Assembly (NCBI GenBank): GCA_015075005.1
Contig: JABTVC010000002.1
Coordinates: 788,259-852,258 of the forward strand
From: Planctomycetia bacterium
GTDB lineage: Bacteria; Planctomycetota; Brocadiia; Brocadiales; Brocadiaceae
Reading direction: 5' to 3'
Length of the DNA stretch: 64,000 nucleotides
Of this stretch, positions 1 through 10,503 are shown in pieces. The translations under genes were made by a program, and so were the position numbers. The notes below the pieces were generated by a model, which did not search any database, was not told where the DNA came from, and worked only from the letters and a program-made list of their open reading frames with translations. Each line of letters starts with the position of its first letter. Position 1 is the first letter of the stretch.

Positions 1-176
1 ACTGGCAGCCGGCGCCTGGCTTACGGTTTCTCCGCTGGCGAAAACGCCCGGGTTTGTCCCGCCCCCTTCCGCTATACTGGCTGTTTCTTGCCATCATGCT
101 CATGGGCTATGCGATTCTGGCACAGGTGGTAAAGGCCCGGTTTATTCGCCGGTTTGGCGAATGGCGACGGATTTAG
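1..176 (+). pseudogene. C-terminus of a Mg2+-translocating P-type ATPase, frame-broken
   Basis: Only the last part of the gene lies in the window. Bases 2-67 read in one frame as a hydrophobic segment ending G-F-V-P-P. Bases 66-176 read in the next frame as P-L-Y-W, a membrane helix and a basic tail ending in TAG. Joined, this matches my memory of the last transmembrane helix and tail of MgtA-type magnesium importers. Removing one C from the C-run at 62-66 restores one frame, so either the gene is mutated at its very end or the base call is wrong. The bulk of the gene is outside the window, so the family call is moderate. Confidence 0.55.
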
Positions 177-246
177 ATAACAGACAACACCGACTATCTG
201 CCAAAAGAAAAATGGAGGGAGGTTCGATGCGACCGGTAACCACCCC

Positions 247-1347
247 CTATGCCTTAACAAATCTTTTGCCTGAGAGTTGTTTTACCAGTTTCTTTATTTC
301 CAGGATCAGCAAGGTGCTTGTGACAACGGAGGCAGGAAGCTTTGCAATGCGTATAATTTCATCTATATCTTGAGGACTGCTTGACAGGAGGGAGAATATC
401 TTTTTTTCCTGGGAGTTAAGTGACAGGCTTCGCGGGTCATTTGTTATCGGCGCATCAGACATGTTCAGGGTTTCTGCAATTGGTCCCAGCTCCTGAATGA
501 TGTCAGTAATATCCTCGACGAGTTTGGCGCCTTCCTTGATCAGTTTATGTGTCCCCCGGCTGTAAATATTGTCAATATTGCCTGGAATGGCAAAGACCTC
601 TTTTCCTTGTTCGAGTGCCCACTGAGCGGTTATCAGAGAACCACTTTTTAATGACGATTCGACCACAAGCACCCCCAGTGACAAACCGCTTATCAACCTG
701 TTTCTCGGCGGGAAATTGCGAAAATCAGGCGGCGTGTTCATGGGAAATTCAGATATGATAGCGCCGTGCTGAACGATTTGCTCTGCCAGCTCAATATTTT
801 CCCGGGGATATATGACTCCCAGACCACAGCCGAGTACCGCAATAGTACGCCCATGGGAACCAATGGCGCCGCGATGCGCAGCAGTGTCTATTCCCCGCGC
901 CATGCCACTGACAATACAAAGTCCCCTCTGTGCGAGAAGGCGGCCAAAACGTTCCGCCTGCGAGAGACCATAATAGGTGCAACGCCGCGCACCGACTATG
1001 GCAAGGGCAAGGATATCGGCTTCAAGGATATTTCCCTTAACATACAGGACGAGCGGCGGATCATAGATGGTTTTGAGATGCTTCGGATACTGTTCGCTTG
1101 TGTAAGGTATGATTTGAACGTCCTTTTCTTTTGCCAGATGAATTTCGGCCGCAATATCGATAGTTCTTGATTCCTCAACGATGGCATTCGCGAGCTTTGG
1201 ACCTATACCTGGCACTGTCTCAAGTGCTGCCCGCGGGGCGGCAAGAATCGCCTCAGAAGAACCGAACCTTTCCACAAGTGCTATATACGTTCTTATCCCG
1301 ATTCCCTTCGTCATATTCAGACGCAAGAGGGCATCAAATTCTGTCAA
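247..1347 (-). CDS. dprA: DNA processing protein DprA/Smf
   Basis: DprA loads RecA onto incoming single-stranded DNA during transformation. The 366-residue protein has helix-hairpin-helix motifs at about residues 12-60 (GIGIR, VPGIGPK), then the DprA Rossmann domain with G-A-R-R, S-G-M-A-R-G-I-D and P-P-R-N-R-L-I-S-G, and a small winged-helix domain at the C-terminus. Length is normal for the family. The start is a TTG at 1347 with AAGGA about 7 bases upstream. It follows aroB by 31 bases on the same strand, so the two are probably co-transcribed. The fold is diagnostic; whether the strain is naturally competent cannot be told. Confidence 0.95.
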   Translation of the reverse strand: MTEFDALLRLNMTKGIGIRTYIALVERFGSSEAILAAPRAALETVPGIGPKLANAIVEESRTIDIAAEIHLAKEKDVQIIPYTSEQYPKHLKTIYDPPLVLYVKGNILEADILALAIVGARRCTYYGLSQAERFGRLLAQRGLCIVSGMARGIDTAAHRGAIGSHGRTIAVLGCGLGVIYPRENIELAEQIVQHGAIISEFPMNTPPDFRNFPPRNRLISGLSLGVLVVESSLKSGSLITAQWALEQGKEVFAIPGNIDNIYSRGTHKLIKEGAKLVEDITDIIQELGPIAETLNMSDAPITNDPRSLSLNSQEKKIFSLLSSSPQDIDEIIRIAKLPASVVTSTLLILEIKKLVKQLSGKRFVKA

Positions 1348-1378
1348 TGCAGTTTCCTTTTATTAATTCTGCTCTTAC

Positions 1379-2461
1379 TCAATCAAGAGGCCTGTTTAAT
1401 ACACGATACAAAATATCACCGGTTACCTGATCCGAAATAACGACCTCACCGATTTTTACCGGAAGAATAAAACGGAGTTTGCCGGCAATAGCCTTTTTAT
1501 CAGTGGAGAGTGTCCTTATGATATCGCTTGGCTCCAATCCTGCATGAAGCGGCAACCCCAATCTTTTGATTAAGGAAAGTTGCCGTTCCAGCGTTGCCGT
1601 ACCGGTTAATCCCATTTCAACAGCAATCTTCGTGGCATACAGCATACCCATGGCAACTGCCTCTCCGTGTCTGTATTTTGTGTACTTGGTAAGGGTCTCA
1701 ATGGCATGACCTACCGTATGTCCGTAATTTAATATGGCGCGCAGGTGTTTTTCCTTTTCATCTTCTTCCACAACGCTTGCCTTGATCTGACAAGATGTAG
1801 CGATAATTTTAAGAAGGGCATTGTGGTTCAATTGCAATATATCGTAAAGTGATTTTTCAATAAATTCAAATAGTTCCGCATCCTTAATGACTCCGTATTT
1901 GATAACCTCCACAAGTCCGGCAACAAGTTCTGTGGCTGGCAGTGTTGCGAGGGTATCCGTATCGACAAAAACCGCTTCGGGCTGGTAAAAACTCCCAATC
2001 ATATTTTTCCCCTTAGGGTGGTTCACGGCCACCTTGCCTCCGATACTGCTATCGACTTGTGCAAGGAGTGAAGTAGGCACCTGAATAAAGGGGATGCCCC
2101 GCATGAAGGTTGCGGCCACAAAACCGCTAATGTCGCCCACTACACCACCTCCTAACGCAACGATTAGGGAATTCCTGTCCAGCTTATGATCAAAACATGC
2201 GTCGTAAAGCATCAATGCCGTTTCCAGTGTCTTTTGGTCTTCGCCAGGCTTTAATGAGATGAGCCGGACATCAAACTTGTTCCGGGAAAGGCTTTTAGAC
2301 ACAACATCTCCGTAAACCCTTTCCATGTTTTTGTCAGTTATCAGGAGTGTCTTACAAGGTCGTTTCTCTTTAACTAAGATGTCCCCAATTCCTTCGAGGA
2401 GGCCCTTGTCTATATGAATGTTGTAACTATAAGCGGATAGATTAACGTGTATTGTTTTCAT
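1379..2461 (-). CDS. aroB: 3-dehydroquinate synthase
   Basis: Second enzyme of the shikimate pathway, converting DAHP to 3-dehydroquinate with NAD and a divalent metal, in the cytoplasm. The 360-residue protein shows the NAD-binding G-G-G-V-V-G-D, the substrate/metal region V-D-S-S-I-G-G-K-V-A-V-N-H, the V-E-V-I-K-Y-G segment and the metal-ligand motif N-Y-G-H-T-V-G-H-A-I-E. Length and motif order are those of intact AroB enzymes. Start is ATG at 2461. It is the first gene of a probable aroB-dprA unit. Confidence 0.97.
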   Translation of the reverse strand: MKTIHVNLSAYSYNIHIDKGLLEGIGDILVKEKRPCKTLLITDKNMERVYGDVVSKSLSRNKFDVRLISLKPGEDQKTLETALMLYDACFDHKLDRNSLIVALGGGVVGDISGFVAATFMRGIPFIQVPTSLLAQVDSSIGGKVAVNHPKGKNMIGSFYQPEAVFVDTDTLATLPATELVAGLVEVIKYGVIKDAELFEFIEKSLYDILQLNHNALLKIIATSCQIKASVVEEDEKEKHLRAILNYGHTVGHAIETLTKYTKYRHGEAVAMGMLYATKIAVEMGLTGTATLERQLSLIKRLGLPLHAGLEPSDIIRTLSTDKKAIAGKLRFILPVKIGEVVISDQVTGDILYRVLNRPLD

Positions 2462-2519
2462 ATATGTTTATATTAGCTACCGGATAGAAGTGCTTTTCTC
2501 ATATCTGTCTGAATTGTAT

Positions 2520-3165
2520 TCAGGGTGCAATACCAATTATTAATAGTGGAACTGGTGGGCTGCTGCGACCGTGTCGAAGCATATTGTAAACTTCCCCTTC
2601 TATGAGATACTCTTGCTGATCTTTTAAAGGTACTTGAGATATTTTTTCATGCCCAGTTGGTTCAAATATAGGTTTACCAAGAGGTCTAATTTTTAATCTC
2701 CCATTATAGAAATCTTCCATGCGTATGTCCCCAAAGTTCTTCATCCCATTCTTTGGCAATAAATTCCCAAACATCTGATGGATTCTTACCAAGTGGGTTT
2801 CCCGAAGGTAGCCCACGTTTAGGACCTTTGAAATGACGTTTACCTGGATATTTGGAAGGAATACGAACCGGATTCAAATTAAAAGTATAAGCATCAGACT
2901 TAGTAAACCAGAGAATCGTTTCATAACGCCCTGAAAAACGTTTACTTGCATGCAAACCATGATTGAAACGCCAGACGATTCGATTGCGGAGTTTTAATCC
3001 ATGCTTCTTAAAAATATCGTAGTAAAAAATATCTAAAGGAAAAACTTCTGAGCTATCAACGAAATTACCAACTTGCCAACATATGCTCCCGTCATGTCTC
3101 AATATTCGAACAAGTTGGTCGATAATTTTTGGACTCTTAAACAGAGGCAATGTTCTAATTGTCAT
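2520..3165 (-). pseudogene. Remnant of a site-specific DNA methyltransferase
   Basis: The reading frame from 3165 carries text typical of a DNA methylase middle region: an I-C-W-Q-V-G-N segment, R-N-R-I-V-W, R-Y-E-T-I-L-W-F and N-P-S-D-V-W. The catalytic SPPY/DPPY motif that should precede it is missing, so the 5' end is gone. At about 2735-2745 the frame changes within a G-run: the first frame ends at 2704 while a second runs to 2520, and joining them gives E-L-W-D-I, the expected order for this family. The last 60 or so residues are not recognised. A dead, truncated gene is the simplest reading. It stands alone between aroB and the thioesterase. Confidence 0.6.
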
Positions 3166-3408
3166 AGCTTTTTATGCAAATTACAAATTATCATATTGGA
3201 AATTCTATATAAATGCCTTTTCCTCATGCTCATCATAAGTTTTTAACGAAGCGAAGTCACTTTATTTCTTTCTATGTATCTTGTCAAGCAAAAAGCATGG
3301 AGATCAAAGGTCTTGCTATATTAGGATATAATCTCTTATACTGGATTTCCAGCCAGAATATTTACGGAGAAAATTTGTTTAAAAATTTTGATAAAGGGGA
3401 TTTCCCTC

Positions 3409-4389
3409 ATGGCGACTATCTCCTCCACGGTTGTAGAAATGTTACACCATGTCTTTCCTCAGCAGGCCAACCCCGCGGGAACCTTGTATGGGGGATGGAT
3501 GATGAACTGGATCGTTACGGCCGGAAACCTGGCAGCTTTGCGGTTAACCAAGAGACCCCTCCTCCTGGCCTCTATCGAGGATCTGTTTTTCCTCCAACCC
3601 GTTCGAATCGGCGATGTGGTTAGCGTAAAGGCCGTGGTCGAATATATCGGAAACACATCCCTGGAGGCGGAGGCCGTGGTATTTTGCAAGTCATTACATG
3701 AGGAAGAAAAACTCTGTACCCGTGCAAGGATGTCGTTCGTTTCCAGCGACGTTCAGGGCAGACCACTACCTATAGAACAGCATATCGAGCCGGCTGACGG
3801 TAATGAGATGAAAATGTATCAGTATGCACGGGAGATACGGGAACGAAGGGTTGCCCGGATAGCACAAAGAAAACAAAGGTTGCTCGACACAAACCTGGAA
3901 GATGCCGGACAGCTAAGCCTCCTGGTTCACCGGCTGGTTTTCCCGGAAGATGCCATCTATGGTAACCTCATGTATGGGGGGAAACTCCTCCTCATCCTTG
4001 ATGAGATTATGGCCATCATGGCAATGAAGTTCGCCAGAGGAACTATTGTGACGGCTTCTCTGGATGCCCTGGATTTTTACCACCCCATTTATGTGGGCAA
4101 CGTGCTGACCCTGGCAACTTCCCTGAATTATGTGGGCAGGTCTTCTATGGAAGTGGGTGTAAAGGTCTTGGCTGAGGACCCGATTAACAACATCGTTCAC
4201 CATGCCTGTACGGCATTTTCTACCTGCGTTAAAGTGGATGAAAAAGGCAGGCCTGTTCCTCTTTCGCCATTTACACCCATAACTGATGTGAGAAGAAAAC
4301 GATGGGCAGAGGCCGAGCAAAGAAAACAATGCCGTATGCAAAGATTGAAGGAAATACAATCACGGGGGTTACAAGAGTACTCCCTGTGA
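3409..4389 (+). CDS. Tandem hot-dog acyl-CoA thioesterase
   Basis: Two hot-dog (BACH/YciA-type) domains in one chain of 326 residues, each with a segment of the form N-x-x-G-T/N-L-Y/M-G-G near its start (P-A-G-T-L-Y-G-G-W-M in domain 1, Y-G-N-L-M-Y-G-G-K in domain 2) and a C-T-A/R-A-R/F-x-S/T strand near its end. Such proteins hydrolyse acyl-CoA to free acid and CoA in the cytoplasm; chain-length preference cannot be read here. A TTG 21 bases upstream is in frame, but ATG 3409 has AAAGGGG at a good distance and is preferred. Monocistronic, convergent with the efflux gene. Confidence 0.85.
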   Translation: MATISSTVVEMLHHVFPQQANPAGTLYGGWMMNWIVTAGNLAALRLTKRPLLLASIEDLFFLQPVRIGDVVSVKAVVEYIGNTSLEAEAVVFCKSLHEEEKLCTRARMSFVSSDVQGRPLPIEQHIEPADGNEMKMYQYAREIRERRVARIAQRKQRLLDTNLEDAGQLSLLVHRLVFPEDAIYGNLMYGGKLLLILDEIMAIMAMKFARGTIVTASLDALDFYHPIYVGNVLTLATSLNYVGRSSMEVGVKVLAEDPINNIVHHACTAFSTCVKVDEKGRPVPLSPFTPITDVRRKRWAEAEQRKQCRMQRLKEIQSRGLQEYSL

Positions 4390-4457
4390 TATCAGAGAGG
4401 AATGAAAAGGCCCGTAAAGGCAATGCCGCCGTGCTCCTACCTGAAATTCATTACCCA

Positions 4458-6080
4458 TCACGTCTTTGTCTCTTCTTCCAGCTTGATATCATAAACGTCG
4501 AGTATCGTACCCTTAGCCTTCTCCAGATTTCCCAAAGATATCTGGTAATCGATAATTGCCTTTGTCCCGTTTCCCTCTGCGGTAGCAAGGGCTTCTTGTG
4601 CACGCAGGATTTCCAAACTGGTAGACCTCCCGACTTCATATTTTTTTTCCTCTACCTCTAATCTTTTTTGTGACAATTCTCTCGACTTTTCCGTGGCATT
4701 GACCCTTTCAATATTCGTCATTACCTGACGGGCCGCCGCCCTTGCCTCTACAACGATATCAAGCTCTTTCTTTCTGACGTTTATCGTAGCCTGCCGTTCA
4801 TTGAGCTTAGATTTATTGTATTCGCTCCTTGCCGACCTGTTTCCGATAGGAATCGATAAAGTGAGCCCAAGGAATTCTCCCTGATATGCCTCTGAAAAAG
4901 TGGAGTCGTTGGCCTCTGATACCTCGCTCCCGAGACCTGTGTAACGAATACCACCGGCAAAATCCAACTGTGGATACAATTCATTTTTTCGTCTCCTGGT
5001 TTGTATGCCTGCATTTTCCGTTGACAGCTGAAGTTCTGTTAATTCCGGACGCTTTTCCATAGCTATCCTAATAGTCTCCTTTAATTCTACCTTTTGGGGT
5101 TCAAAGACGGGCTTATCGACCGGAATAACGGAGGCGTCAGAGAGTGTCTCTTTGTTTGCAAGATTCATGATCCTTTTTAGTTCGTCCTCTTTATCCTTAA
5201 TTGCATTTTCTGCAGAAAGTATTGCCTCGACCCTTGAGGCTACACCAGCCTCAGCATCAATGATCTCGATAGGCGCAAGGGTACCTGTCTCTACTTCTAT
5301 CTTGTTCTTTTTCAATAAATCTTCTGCGCGTTCCTTAGACTTCTTTGCTACCCTTAAATCCTCGATCGCCTTCACAAGATTCCAGTATGCCTCTTGAACG
5401 GCATTAGACACTTCCATCGCCTTACTTTTAAATTGAGACAAAGATATCTTTTTATTGTTTCTGGCGATATAGATAGGGCTTCTATTATAAAACCATCCGG
5501 CACCTTTCAATAAGGGCTGCGTAATCCTTGCATCGATAAAATTTGTATACGATGGATTTAATAATTGAAAGGGACTGGGGTCTATAAAACTCCTGAATAT
5601 ATTATAGTCCAAAGACACAGTTGCACCGGTAGGAAGGAGTGACTGTATCATGGCATCTGCAGTATTCCCCTTCATAACAAACGGGCTAATAACCGTTGCA
5701 GTATCACTACCAAGCTGCAAAATATTGCTGCTGGGTGTTTCACTGTTTTGAATGTTCCCTGCTAATTTGAGAATAGGGTCAAACCTTGATCTTTCTTTTG
5801 TGATATCATAATCGGTTCCTTTTGAATTCAGCTTTGATATCTCGATATCGAAATTATTGCGCAAGGCATAAACGATGCTATCCTTCAGACTCAGGCTGAT
5901 AAAATTCATATCCCCGCCCATTTCTATAGTTGCCTGCAAACTTGTAGTATGTCCTTGCACTGTAGCTTTATTCTCGATGCCAAAGGAATCACCCATACAC
6001 CACAAAACAAGTGACAGGGCAATAGGCCATGCTAAAAATATTTTTTTATATCTTGTTGTCATCCTGGCCGACTTCTTCAT
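4458..6080 (-). CDS. TolC-family outer membrane efflux protein
   Basis: Forms a trimeric outer-membrane channel for an export pump. The protein of about 540 residues begins with a basic, then hydrophobic segment consistent with a signal peptide, followed by two outer-membrane-efflux repeats with long heptad-rich helices (many A/E/K/L, for example around A-V-Q-E-A-Y-W-N-L-V and the A-Q-E-A-L-A-T-A-E region near the end). ATG 6080 (M-K-K-S-A-R) fits a signal peptide start better than the in-frame TTG at 6119. No inner-membrane pump or adaptor gene lies beside it, so its partner is elsewhere. Substrate unknown. Confidence 0.88.
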   Translation of the reverse strand: MKKSARMTTRYKKIFLAWPIALSLVLWCMGDSFGIENKATVQGHTTSLQATIEMGGDMNFISLSLKDSIVYALRNNFDIEISKLNSKGTDYDITKERSRFDPILKLAGNIQNSETPSSNILQLGSDTATVISPFVMKGNTADAMIQSLLPTGATVSLDYNIFRSFIDPSPFQLLNPSYTNFIDARITQPLLKGAGWFYNRSPIYIARNNKKISLSQFKSKAMEVSNAVQEAYWNLVKAIEDLRVAKKSKERAEDLLKKNKIEVETGTLAPIEIIDAEAGVASRVEAILSAENAIKDKEDELKRIMNLANKETLSDASVIPVDKPVFEPQKVELKETIRIAMEKRPELTELQLSTENAGIQTRRRKNELYPQLDFAGGIRYTGLGSEVSEANDSTFSEAYQGEFLGLTLSIPIGNRSARSEYNKSKLNERQATINVRKKELDIVVEARAAARQVMTNIERVNATEKSRELSQKRLEVEEKKYEVGRSTSLEILRAQEALATAEGNGTKAIIDYQISLGNLEKAKGTILDVYDIKLEEETKT

Positions 6081-6224
6081 ATTGTCAAAATTTAACAAGG
6101 GTTTAAAGATATAATACAAGGGAGCGATTTTTAGACTTTACCGGGTATTTTTGTGATTGAGCGTATTCCTGCTTTCTGCTCTGCACGGGAGAGATGTCTC
6201 CATGGTTAGCAATTTCTATCCGGG

Positions 6225-6788
6225 TTAATGCCCATTAACTAGCGCCATAACCTCTGCACGGGTAGCGGAATTGCTGCGGAAGATACCACGCACAACAGAG
6301 GTTTTAACCCTGGTGCCAGGCTTTTTAATGCCCCTCATAGTCATACAGAGATGTTCGGCCTCAATGATGACAAGCACCCCCTTGGGACGCAATGCCTTCA
6401 CGATTGATTCGGCGATATCTGTGGTAAGCCTCTCCTGGACTTGCAAACGCTTTGCCTCTATCTCTACAACCCTTGCCAGTTTACTAATCCCGGTCACCCT
6501 GTTTTCTTGTGGAATATAGGCCACGTGCGCAGCCCCGCTGAAAGGGAGAAGGTGGTGTTCGCATACTGAATAAAAGGGAATGTCCTTTATAAGCACGATT
6601 TCGTCATATTTTTCAGATTTCAGCACCTTGATTTCTGTATGCGAATCCTGCCCAATCCCCGCAAAAATCTCTTCACACATATCGGCAACCCTTTCCGGAG
6701 TTTCTAAAAGCCCCTCGCGATTTGGGTCGTCACCGATACCTTCTATAAACAAGCGGATGGATTCTATAATCTTTTTTTTATCTACCAA
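6225..6788 (-). CDS. folE: GTP cyclohydrolase I
   Basis: Converts GTP to 7,8-dihydroneopterin triphosphate, the first step of folate/pterin synthesis. Diagnostic features are E-T-P-E-R-V near the N-terminus, the zinc-site segment [16 protein letters not shown] and the C-terminal C-M-T-M-R-G-I. Two starts are possible: GTG at 6842, which adds 18 weakly conserved residues and has a poor ribosome site, or TTG at 6788, which has AAAGGAG about 7 bases upstream. I prefer 6788, giving about 187 residues, the usual length for the family. Confidence 0.95.
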   Translation of the reverse strand: MVDKKKIIESIRLFIEGIGDDPNREGLLETPERVADMCEEIFAGIGQDSHTEIKVLKSEKYDEIVLIKDIPFYSVCEHHLLPFSGAAHVAYIPQENRVTGISKLARVVEIEAKRLQVQERLTTDIAESIVKALRPKGVLVIIEAEHLCMTMRGIKKPGTRVKTSVVRGIFRSNSATRAEVMALVNGH

Positions 6789-7001
6789 AACAAAAACTCC
6801 TTTATCAGACGATTCTTCGCATTCCGAATAATCTCCCGGCACTGAACGCCTGGATTTGAGAGACCAGAAAATATGCTAAACATTTTAAAAACCAAAGTCA
6901 ATGGCAAATAAATATAATGCTAGATTCCTTAGAAATCAAAGAATAAGCTGCAGTAACCTCTTTAAGGGGCGAACGAAAACCAACAACCCGACAGGAGCTC
7001 A

Positions 7002-9617
7002 TCATTCTTCGATCACCAACCTTTTTCTTAATTCATCAAGTTTGTTGAGGGCATCCAGGGGTGACATCCTGGACACATCAAGCCTCTTGATATCTTCGAT
7101 TATCATATCTTGTTTTGATACAAATAGCTTTAACTGTGTAGGCTGTTTTTTATCGTGTGCTGCCTTCATCGGCGCAAATTTTGGTTTGCCGTTTACATCC
7201 AGCGTCGCTGCCTCGAGGTTGTTGAGGATAATACGGGCACGCTGGATAATCTCTCTGGGTATTCCTGCAAGACGCGCAACATGTATCCCGTAACTCTTAT
7301 CCGTTCCGCCTTCCACAATTTTGCGCAGAAAAATAATCTCGTCGCCCCACTCCCTGACAGCGATATTAAAATTCTTGATCCCCGGAAAGAGCAATGCCAG
7401 CTCAGTAAGTTCGTGATAATGAGTGGCGAAGAGCGTGCGTGCATGGATGTGCTGGTAGATATATTCCGTAATCGCCCATGCAATGCTGACGCCGTCAAAG
7501 GTGCTCGTGCCCCGTCCCACTTCGTCTAATATAATCAGGCTGCGTTCAGTGGCGTTATTAAGGATGTTCGCCGTCTCATTCATTTCCACCATAAAGGTAC
7601 TCTGACCTCTTGAAAGTTCGTCCGATGCGCCTACCCGTGTAAAGATCCGGTCTACCGTTCCGATGGTCGCTTCTTTTGCGGGAATAAAACTCCCCATCTG
7701 TGCCATAAGGACAAGGAGCGCTACCTGGCGAATATAGGTACTTTTCCCGGCCATATTTGGTCCCGTAATTACCATGATTTTGTCCCGGGTTCCATCCAGA
7801 TGGATATCGTTGGGAACAAAGCCTTCCCCTCGGAGTCTCTGGTCCAGGACGGGGTGACGCCCATCAAGTATCTTTAATTCCAAATCGTCGGTTATCTCTG
7901 GCATACTATACCGGTTTTCTGCAGCAAGATTTGCAAGGGTTGATAACACATCAATCAACGCAATTGCTTCGGAAGTCTTCTGAAGTCGCGCGGTATAGCC
8001 ACTGATCTGTTCACGCATCTGGATAAAGAGATCATACTCCATCTCCCTTGCACGTTCATCGGCCGTGAGCACTTTCGCCTCGTAATCCTTGAGTTCCGGA
8101 GTAATAAAACGCTCCGCATTCTTGAGGGTCTGCTTTCGGATATAGGTCTGGGGAACAGTGTCTTTGTGGATGTTGGTGACTTCAATGTAATATCCAAACA
8201 CCCTGTTATACCCTACTTTCAGGGAATTAATTCCCGTCCGCGCGATCTCTTCTGCCTGAAAATTGGCAATCCAGCTCTTTCCATTTTTACTGATATATCT
8301 CAATTCATCAAGAGATGCATCATAGCCTTCCCTGATAAGCCCGCCATCTTTGATCGCAGGAGGAGGATCAGGCACAAGAGCGGTACCGATCAATATCCGC
8401 ACTTCCTCAAGAACGTCTAATTGTTGTTCCAGACACACGAAAATATCCGTGATGCAGGATGTCAATTTTTCTTTCAGCGCAGGAAGTTTCGAGAGAGATT
8501 GTTTTAGACCAATAAGGTCCCGGGCGTTGGCACGAGCGCAACTAACCTTTGTTGAAATCCGTTCGATATCGTAGATATTGCCTAAAATATCCCGGAACTC
8601 CCGTCGCAGTGCAGAATTTTCAAACAACTCACTCACACCAAGCTGCCGATATCTGATATCGGCAGATATCCGCAACGGACTAATGACCCATTCCCTAAGC
8701 AATCGGGCACCCATAGGTGTCTTTGTCTGGTCTATCACACCCAGGAGTGAGCCCTCACGGTCGTGGGTCCTTATGGTTTGCGTAAGCTCCAGGCTTTGCT
8801 GCGTTGCCCTATCCATGAGCACCCTGTTGTCTGTCTGATATCTTTGAATTTTAATAATGTGTTTAAGCGATGTCTTTTGCGTCTCTTTTAAATAGTGAAC
8901 CACAGCGCCGGCAGTTCCCAGTGCGGGTCCCATATCTTCACAACCAAACCCCTCCAGGGACGATGTTCCAAAGTGTTCTGTCAGGATTTGATAAGCGGTG
9001 TCTTCGGAAAACTCCCAATCAGGCCTGGAGGTAATCATCACATCGCATTCTGCGCGAATTTTCTCCACAAAAGAGACATTGCTCCTTATGGTCTCTTCGG
9101 GCAATAGCACCTCTGATGGATTCAGCCTTGCAAATTCGTCAAAAAGTCTTTCCTTTTGAACAACCGCAACTTCAAACCGGCCGGTAGACAAATCGACCCA
9201 CGACAATCCCATCTGGTTCTTTGTCGCCAGCACCGCCATTAAATAATTATTGCTTTTATCCTCAAGCAGGGCATCCTCGGTAACGGGTCACGGAGTTATA
9301 ATCCTGGTGACACCACGATCGACAATTCCCTTTGCCTCATCGGGATCTTGCAGTTGATCGCAAATAGCCACCTTATGTCCGGCCATAATTAATCGCCGGA
9401 TATACGATTCAGCTGCATGGTGCGGCACGCCTGCCATAGGTATCGCGCCCTCGCCTTTCGAACGGGCGGTAAGAGTAATTCCCAGCACCTTTGAGGCGAG
9501 CTTTGCGTCCTCAAAAAATAATTCGTAAAAATCACCCATACGAAAAAAAAGCAGCGCATCTTTATGCTGCCTTTTTATCTCATTGTACTGGCGCATCATT
9601 GGTGTTTCAGTAATCAT
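7002..9617 (-). pseudogene. mutS: DNA mismatch repair protein MutS, interrupted by an in-frame TGA
   Basis: The reading frame from ATG 9617 to 7002 encodes a full-length MutS (872 codons) except for one stop, TGA at 9288-9290 (codon 110). On both sides the sequence is clearly MutS in the same frame: the mismatch-reading F-Y-E is at residues 30-32, and after the stop come domains II-IV and the ATPase with G-P-N-M-A-G-K-S-T and D-E-V-G-R-G-T-S. The family normally has P-G-T-V-T here; this copy reads P-stop-P-V-T, consistent with GGA to TGA. Restart at ATG 9239 would give a 745-residue protein without the mismatch-binding F-Y-E. It is a real nonsense mutation or a base-call error. Confidence 0.9.
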
Positions 9618-9659
9618 AGGAAAAGCAACCTCAGATTTTGCAACGTACTTTTGATATTT

Positions 9660-10136
9660 TCATGTGATCTTAAGCCTGGATATCCAAAAATCAGGGTCAT
9701 CCTGAAAAAAATACAGATGCGAAGCACAAAAACAGTCCGATGAACCAAATCCCTTTACTGGCACTACGGCATCCTCCATGTTGCCAATTTCATGGCTCAC
9801 CACACACTCCTTATCCTTTTCACCACCATAGGTATGGGCAGAGACTACCTGCCCATACTGTAACAAATAATCGATATGCCAGCGAACCTTCTTTTTCCGC
9901 CGCACGTGTCTTTGTATCCTACGTTCCAGGCCGTTTTGTGCACTCCCAACATAGATATAAAAACCCGGGGGGAAATAAAAGGTACCCAGGCATCCAACTT
10001 TTATATAATGCCCTTGCGGTAGTTTAATACAGAGGCAATATATACCGGTATTTGCCGTGAGGTTTATTTTGACTCTCAATTCCTCGATACCTGAAGATTC
10101 CGGAGATTTCTCACTATAACCGAACGCAACGGCCAT
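9660..10136 (-). CDS. DUF123 (GIY-YIG-related) domain protein
   Basis: A 158-residue protein whose central part reads G-I-Y-C-L-C-I, then Y-F-P-P-G-F-Y-I-Y-V-G-S-A-Q-N-G-L and R-W-H-I-D-Y-L-L. This is the DUF123 pattern, a family with a GIY-YIG-like core sometimes fused to endonuclease III in archaea. No function has been shown to my knowledge for the stand-alone form; a nucleic-acid role is inferred from the fold. Start is ATG 10136. It lies 42 bases downstream of nothing on its own strand and just before mutS in the direction of transcription, so the two may share a transcript. Confidence 0.8.
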   Translation of the reverse strand: MAVAFGYSEKSPESSGIEELRVKINLTANTGIYCLCIKLPQGHYIKVGCLGTFYFPPGFYIYVGSAQNGLERRIQRHVRRKKKVRWHIDYLLQYGQVVSAHTYGGEKDKECVVSHEIGNMEDAVVPVKGFGSSDCFCASHLYFFQDDPDFWISRLKIT

Positions 10137-10230
10137 CAGTTGTAAATTAGCAATCTGATAACGGCGGATAATTAATTACCTGCTAAAAAACAGTATAAAA
10201 GATTCTTTTGTAAATGGAAAGTCCATATTT

Positions 10231-10503
10231 TTAATACCTGCCTTTCTTTGCTTCAATTTGATTTATATGCCCTGGCATATGTTCTTCATAAACTTTTAAC
10301 CAGTCGCCCAAGGCAATCGCTCCATTCTCCATACCACCAACTGAGTTTAACCAGACTGATTCGGGCAATAATTTTATAAGTTTGTACGAAGGAAGACGGA
10401 ACTTCCTGAATAATTCCAATGCCTCTTCAGCACTTTGATCCTGACCATAAGCTGCAATGGATTTGCCAGCTTCAGCAATTAATTTTCTGCACTTGACATC
10501 AGA
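10231..10503 (-). pseudogene. C-terminal fragment of a DinB-family protein
   Basis: An open frame without a proper start covers about 90 residues. It contains W-L-N-S-V-G-G and ends G-D-W-L-K-V-Y-E-E-H-M-P-G-H-I-N-Q-I, which resembles the last two helices of DinB-like four-helix-bundle proteins (thiol-transferase/metal-binding superfamily), including the His-rich end. The N-terminal half is absent; it is cut off where the primase-like fragment on the opposite strand begins, so a rearrangement probably joined the two. Not expected to be functional. Confidence 0.5.

Noticed and set aside
9288-9290. The mutS TGA as a selenocysteine or reassigned codon
   Set aside because: MutS has a glycine here, not cysteine; no hairpin of SECIS type is evident, and TGA serves as a normal stop for other genes in the window, for example folE-like and GldG-like ends.
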